From assembly GCA_023544605.1 (NCBI GenBank), contig JAMJFQ010000029.1, positions 1-17,880 of the forward strand: a stretch of 17,880 bases of DNA. The letters run 5' to 3'. This DNA is from ANME-2 cluster archaeon. GTDB lineage: Archaea; Halobacteriota; Methanosarcinia; Methanosarcinales; Methanocomedenaceae. This document shows positions 14,650 to 17,880 of the stretch, in pieces. The notes under the pieces were generated by a model, which saw only the letters and a program-made list of their open reading frames with translations, was not told the DNA's origin and searched no databases. The first letter of the stretch is position 1; each line of letters begins with the position of its first letter. The position numbers were made by a program, and so were the translations under genes.

Positions 14650-14940
14650 TTACCTGTCCTGAAGCGTTTCAACCTCTTCAACGATCCTGCGACCAGCCGC
14701 AATCTCATCAATACTGTGAATAACAGCACCCAGCTCTTCTATGACCTCTCTTATCTGGTCATAGTCCAGGTCATCGCCCTCTATGGTCACCTTAATATTC
14801 TCGGTCTGCTGGTCTACTTCATAGAGACTCAAGTTTACGCCGCTTATGTTCTCCAGTTCACTCAACACCTTGGCATATTCCAGCACTAAAGGATAATGAG
14901 GTTTCAATACATCCAGAACCAATCGTCTAATTCCTACCAC
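14650..14940 (-). CDS. DUF211 family protein
   Basis: A 96-residue protein of the archaeal DUF211 family, recognised by GIRRLVLDVLKPHYP at the N-terminus and the ferredoxin-like beta-alpha-beta pattern afterwards (NIKVTIEGDDLDYDQIREVIEELGAVIHSIDEI). Family members form small oligomeric metal-binding folds; the cellular function is unknown. I start at the GTG at 14938-14940, giving the family N-terminus and length, with a GATGGAG ribosome site about 7 bases before it; the longer open frame from 14982 has no family similarity in the extra part. It is followed directly by tRNA-Leu. Confidence 0.88.
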   Translation of the reverse strand: MVGIRRLVLDVLKPHYPLVLEYAKVLSELENISGVNLSLYEVDQQTENIKVTIEGDDLDYDQIREVIEELGAVIHSIDEIAAGRRIVEEVETLQDR

Positions 14941-14983
14941 TTGTTTTCTCCATCCTGATGTGTATACTCTCAATACGAACAAT

Positions 14984-14992
14984 AACTTATAA
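14984..14992 (-). promoter_or_regulatory. Putative TATA box for DUF211 and tRNA-Leu
   Basis: GTTATAAGT on the minus strand predicts a start near 14962, giving a 22-base leader that contains the GATGGAG ribosome site. A second TATA-like element (AGTATACA, 14962-14969) is too close to the ribosome site to serve. Confidence 0.4.
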
Positions 14993-15035
14993 CTCTTACT
15001 CTTACAACACCAAAGACCATCTAACCAGGAAATTC

Positions 15036-15046
15036 CCTATTTAGAA
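15036..15046 (+). promoter_or_regulatory. Putative TATA box of polB
   Basis: cctatttagaa is the best TATA-like element before polB and predicts a start near 15069, leaving a short leader of about 12 bases without a ribosome site. Confidence 0.35.
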
Positions 15047-15080
15047 ATCCTTAAGTCAATTTCAATTCAATTGATTGTCA

Positions 15081-17819
15081 ATGAAATTCCAGATCCTGGA
15101 TGCTGACTATACGTATGATGACCTGGAGAATCCAATAATCCGCCTGTTCGGTCGCAACGATGAAGGCAAGAGTATTTGCTGTTTTGTGCCCGGATTCGAC
15201 CCATACTTCTTCCTCAAACCACACACCGACCACAATGCAGTTGAACTGGCAGAAAATATCAAAACCACCTTCAATGAGCATGTCATAGATGTGCATATCA
15301 CCCAACGATTTGAACCTGTAGGCTACTTTAAAGCACCTACACCTATGCTCAAGGTCATCCTCAACGACCCAAAAGGCGTGCCCGCCATACGGGACGAAGT
15401 GCTTCAATTACCCGGCGTTGCCAGCATATATGAGACTGACATACTATTTCGCAACCGCTTTCTCATCGATTCAGGTATCGGTGGCATGTCCTGGGTAGAG
15501 ACCGATTCTGAGCCGCTGCAGGGGGCCAAGGTCAGCGGCATAAGCCTGTCTGGAGTGGACTGCCAGGTAAAGACCGTATCTGATAATATAACCCCGCTGG
15601 AAATCATCACAAACGCGCCCCTGCGGTATATGGCCTTTGACATAGAATGCCTGCCCATTGACGGCGCCATGCCCACACCCGACCAAAGCCCGATAATCAT
15701 GATAAGCTGTGCCTTTGAGCCAGCCTATAACGGCAAGAATACCACGGTTTTGGTAGGTAAGGACGCTGATGGACTTGAAAATGATTCCGAGGCGTTCGCT
15801 GATGAAACAGGAATGCTTGAGCGGTTCTTTGAGATGATCAAAGAATACGACCCGGATGTATTTGTCGGGTACAATTCGAACGGCTTCGACATACCATATA
15901 TCGTGGACAGGATAAGCACCCTTGAGAAAGAACGCAAGGTGAAGATACGGTCGGTCATGGGCAGGGACGGTCGTTCGGTCTACTATCGCAGGATAGGCAC
16001 CATGACCAGCATAAACATCACCGGGCGGGTGGTGGTGGACGCACTCCCCATCATCAGGCGGGATTTCAGCCTGAAGCGTTACACCCTCAAGAACTCTGCA
16101 CAAGAACTGCTGGGCAGGGAAAAACTGGATGTCAAGCCCTCAGAGATGGAAGAATATTGGCACGACAGTGGTGATAAATTCAAATTATTCGTAGATTATG
16201 CCAGGCGCGATTCTGAACTGGCAATGGAACTCGTGCTGCGGCTCAGCCTGCTGGATAGGTTCTGGGCACTGTCCAGGGTAAGCGGCACCCTGGTGCAGGA
16301 TATACTCGACGGCGGCCAGACCAATATGGTTGAGAATATTCTCATGAAAGAGTACCGCGCCCACAACAGGGTGATGCCCCCCAAACCTGACAACGATTTA
16401 TCAAAGCAGCGGCACATGATAAGCGATGAACTCAAGGGCGGTGAGGTGCTTGACCCCAAAAAGGGGCTGCTCGAAGATGTGGTGATACTGGACTACAAGT
16501 CTCTCTACCCCACCATCATGATGGCCCACAACCTGTGCTATACCACCGAGATAATCGACGAGGAACCGCAACCTGATGGCAACATTGAGACCACTCCCTC
16601 AGGCGGCAGGTTCGTATCTGCGCAGGTGCAAAAGGGCATTGTCCCCTCCATCCTGGCAGGACTGCTGCAGCGCAGGGTCGAGACCAAACAGAAGATGAAA
16701 TATGCATCCGGGGATGAAGCCCGTGCCCTGGACGCCACACAGCTTGCCCTCAAGATATTACTTAACAGTTATTATGGTTATTCTGGCTATACCAGGGCAC
16801 GGTTGTACAGTCTCACAATGGCGAATTCGGTGACCAGTTTTGGCAGGGAGAATATCCTGAATACCAGGGAACTGGTCGAAACCCGAATTGGAAAAATTTA
16901 TATTTCCAAAGGCAATGCGTTTATCGAGGATGAGCTGGCAGGTGCTGGACTCAGCCGGGATGCGGTGCATAAGATCGACCTCTCCGTGGTCTACGGGGAT
17001 ACGGACAGCGTGTTCGTTAAACTGTCCCCTGAAGGTATTTCGCTGGAAGATGCAGGGGCAGTTGGACGGAAGATCGCCAGTATCGTATCTGCGAAACTCC
17101 CTGACCCCATGGAACTTGAGTTCGAGAGTTTTGCCAGGCGCTCAATATTCATTGCCAAGAAACGCTATGCTGTGTGGGTATTTGAACCGTCTGCCGATGG
17201 GTGGTCAGACAGCATCAAGGTCAAGGGCATGGAAACGGTCAGGCGGGACTGGTGTGAACTCACCAGTAAGACACTGAACAGGGTACTGGAACTGGTGTTA
17301 AAGGAAGGTCGCATCGAGGATGCGGTGAGTTACGTGAGGGAGGTTATCAACAATGTCCGGAACATCGACCTAGAAAAAGACCCATCTATCCTGGAAGACC
17401 TGATACTCACCCGTCGCTATACTAAGAAGAGCGAGAGTTACCAGAACAAGCAGCCTCATGTTATGGTTATCGAGAAAATGAAAAAACGCTCAGGTTTTGT
17501 ACCGCCAATCGGGGACAGGATCCCCTTTGTGATAATTGCGGGATCTGGGTTGTTTGCTGATAAGGCAGAGGACCCTGATTATGTAAAAGAGAACAACCTG
17601 TCCCTGGATGTCAACTATTACATAAAGAAACAGATACTGCCCCCTGTAGAGCGTATCCTACGTGAATTTGGAGTGGATGCATCGTTCCTGGACTATGACG
17701 AAAAACAAAAGGGACTTGCGGATTTTGGCGGCAGCATAGAGATCGAGCATGTGGTCAACCACGGAAAAAACAAACCGCAAAAACAGACAAAAAGCCAGTC
17801 ACAATTATTTGATTTTTGA
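15081..17819 (+). CDS. polB: Family B DNA polymerase
   Basis: A 912-residue replicative/repair DNA polymerase with 3'-5' exonuclease. In order: N-terminal domain; Exo I FDIEC (D187, E189); Exo II GYNSNGFD (263-270); Exo III YARRD (373-377); motif A DYKSLYP (471-477); motif B KILLNSYYG (558-566); motif C YGDTDS (638-643). All catalytic residues are present. A stretch of about 30 extra residues (around 605-632) lies between motifs B and C compared with Pyrococcus PolB. The C-terminus ends QSQLFDF, a PIP-box-like PCNA contact. No intein is present. It is longer than Thermococcales PolB (about 775), as in Methanosarcinales. The start is ATG 15081; a TTG two codons earlier is possible, and neither has a ribosome site. 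Confidence 0.96.
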   Translation: MKFQILDADYTYDDLENPIIRLFGRNDEGKSICCFVPGFDPYFFLKPHTDHNAVELAENIKTTFNEHVIDVHITQRFEPVGYFKAPTPMLKVILNDPKGVPAIRDEVLQLPGVASIYETDILFRNRFLIDSGIGGMSWVETDSEPLQGAKVSGISLSGVDCQVKTVSDNITPLEIITNAPLRYMAFDIECLPIDGAMPTPDQSPIIMISCAFEPAYNGKNTTVLVGKDADGLENDSEAFADETGMLERFFEMIKEYDPDVFVGYNSNGFDIPYIVDRISTLEKERKVKIRSVMGRDGRSVYYRRIGTMTSINITGRVVVDALPIIRRDFSLKRYTLKNSAQELLGREKLDVKPSEMEEYWHDSGDKFKLFVDYARRDSELAMELVLRLSLLDRFWALSRVSGTLVQDILDGGQTNMVENILMKEYRAHNRVMPPKPDNDLSKQRHMISDELKGGEVLDPKKGLLEDVVILDYKSLYPTIMMAHNLCYTTEIIDEEPQPDGNIETTPSGGRFVSAQVQKGIVPSILAGLLQRRVETKQKMKYASGDEARALDATQLALKILLNSYYGYSGYTRARLYSLTMANSVTSFGRENILNTRELVETRIGKIYISKGNAFIEDELAGAGLSRDAVHKIDLSVVYGDTDSVFVKLSPEGISLEDAGAVGRKIASIVSAKLPDPMELEFESFARRSIFIAKKRYAVWVFEPSADGWSDSIKVKGMETVRRDWCELTSKTLNRVLELVLKEGRIEDAVSYVREVINNVRNIDLEKDPSILEDLILTRRYTKKSESYQNKQPHVMVIEKMKKRSGFVPPIGDRIPFVIIAGSGLFADKAEDPDYVKENNLSLDVNYYIKKQILPPVERILREFGVDASFLDYDEKQKGLADFGGSIEIEHVVNHGKNKPQKQTKSQSQLFDF

Positions 17820-17839
17820 GTTTCAATGAGGAATTAACA

Positions 17840-17880
17840 ATGGAAGTACATCACCTTAACAGTTCACCATACGATGCCAA
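17840..17880 (+). CDS. Start of a further gene, cut by window edge
   Basis: An ATG at 17840 follows a clear ribosome site (TGAGGAATT, GAGG at 17828-17831) 20 bases after polB. The visible residues are MEVHHLNSSPYDA, too few to recognise. Spacing suggests co-transcription with polB. Confidence 0.6.
   Translation, partial: MEVHHLNSSPYDA

Noticed and set aside
1..17880. A new multi-gene defence or mobile system
   Set aside because: Apart from the transposase fragment, the genes are mostly conserved housekeeping families with normal operon structure; no toxin-antitoxin, restriction, CRISPR, integrase or phage genes were seen.

Overview
The window looks like chromosomal DNA of a euryarchaeon that carries the methanogenesis C1 pathway, most likely a member of the Methanosarcinales or an ANME-2/Methanoperedens-type relative. 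The evidence is a full-length formylmethanofuran:tetrahydromethanopterin formyltransferase (Ftr), an archaeal pantoate kinase next to CoaBC, an archaeal family B DNA polymerase, IorAB, DUF211, archaeal TATA boxes, and several genes whose start codon lies about one TATA-to-start distance downstream (leaderless pattern). Ftr does not separate methanogens from methane oxidisers or Archaeoglobales, so the lineage is an inference.

Layout. Positions 1-427 hold the 3' part of an IS4-like transposase cut by the window edge, followed by about 190 bases with a 19-bp direct repeat and a hairpin/T-run terminator. On the minus strand come an isocitrate/isopropylmalate dehydrogenase family gene (621-1637) and then an apparent operon running from 4095 down to 1811: a tiny CxxCxxC protein, thioredoxin, an MBL-fold nuclease-like protein and RmuC. 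A divergent promoter region with two small palindromes (4096-4227) separates it from a plus-strand operon of one unrecognised gene plus iorA and iorB (4228-7198). Threonine synthase (7280-8488) and an unrecognised protein with a winged-helix-like C-terminus (8584-9225) follow, convergent with ftr (9267-10163, minus), with a terminator hairpin between them. A shared TATA region separates ftr from the plus-strand run of a YgjP-like metalloprotease, CoaBC and pantoate kinase (10243-12895). A small HTH-like protein (12986-13207) converges on DUF445 and MazG-like genes (minus). Positions 14229-14549 are non-coding and carry a long imperfect palindrome. A tRNA-Leu(CAA) gene and a DUF211 gene (minus) follow, then DNA polymerase B (15081-17819) and the first codons of one more gene.

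How the genes fit together. Most of the window is core metabolism and information processing: C1 metabolism (Ftr), CoA synthesis (pantoate kinase, CoaBC), amino-acid metabolism (ThrC, IorAB, the dehydrogenase), nucleotide clean-up (MazG) and replication (PolB). The accessory or less understood parts are the transposase remnant, the thioredoxin/nuclease operon with its tiny cysteine protein, the unknown first gene of the ior operon, the unknown gene after thrC, and the palindromic repeat near the tRNA. I see no CRISPR array, toxin-antitoxin pair, prophage or clearly novel multi-gene defence system. The best candidates for something undescribed are the tiny CxxCxxC protein in the thioredoxin/MBL/RmuC operon and the unknown gene leading iorAB.
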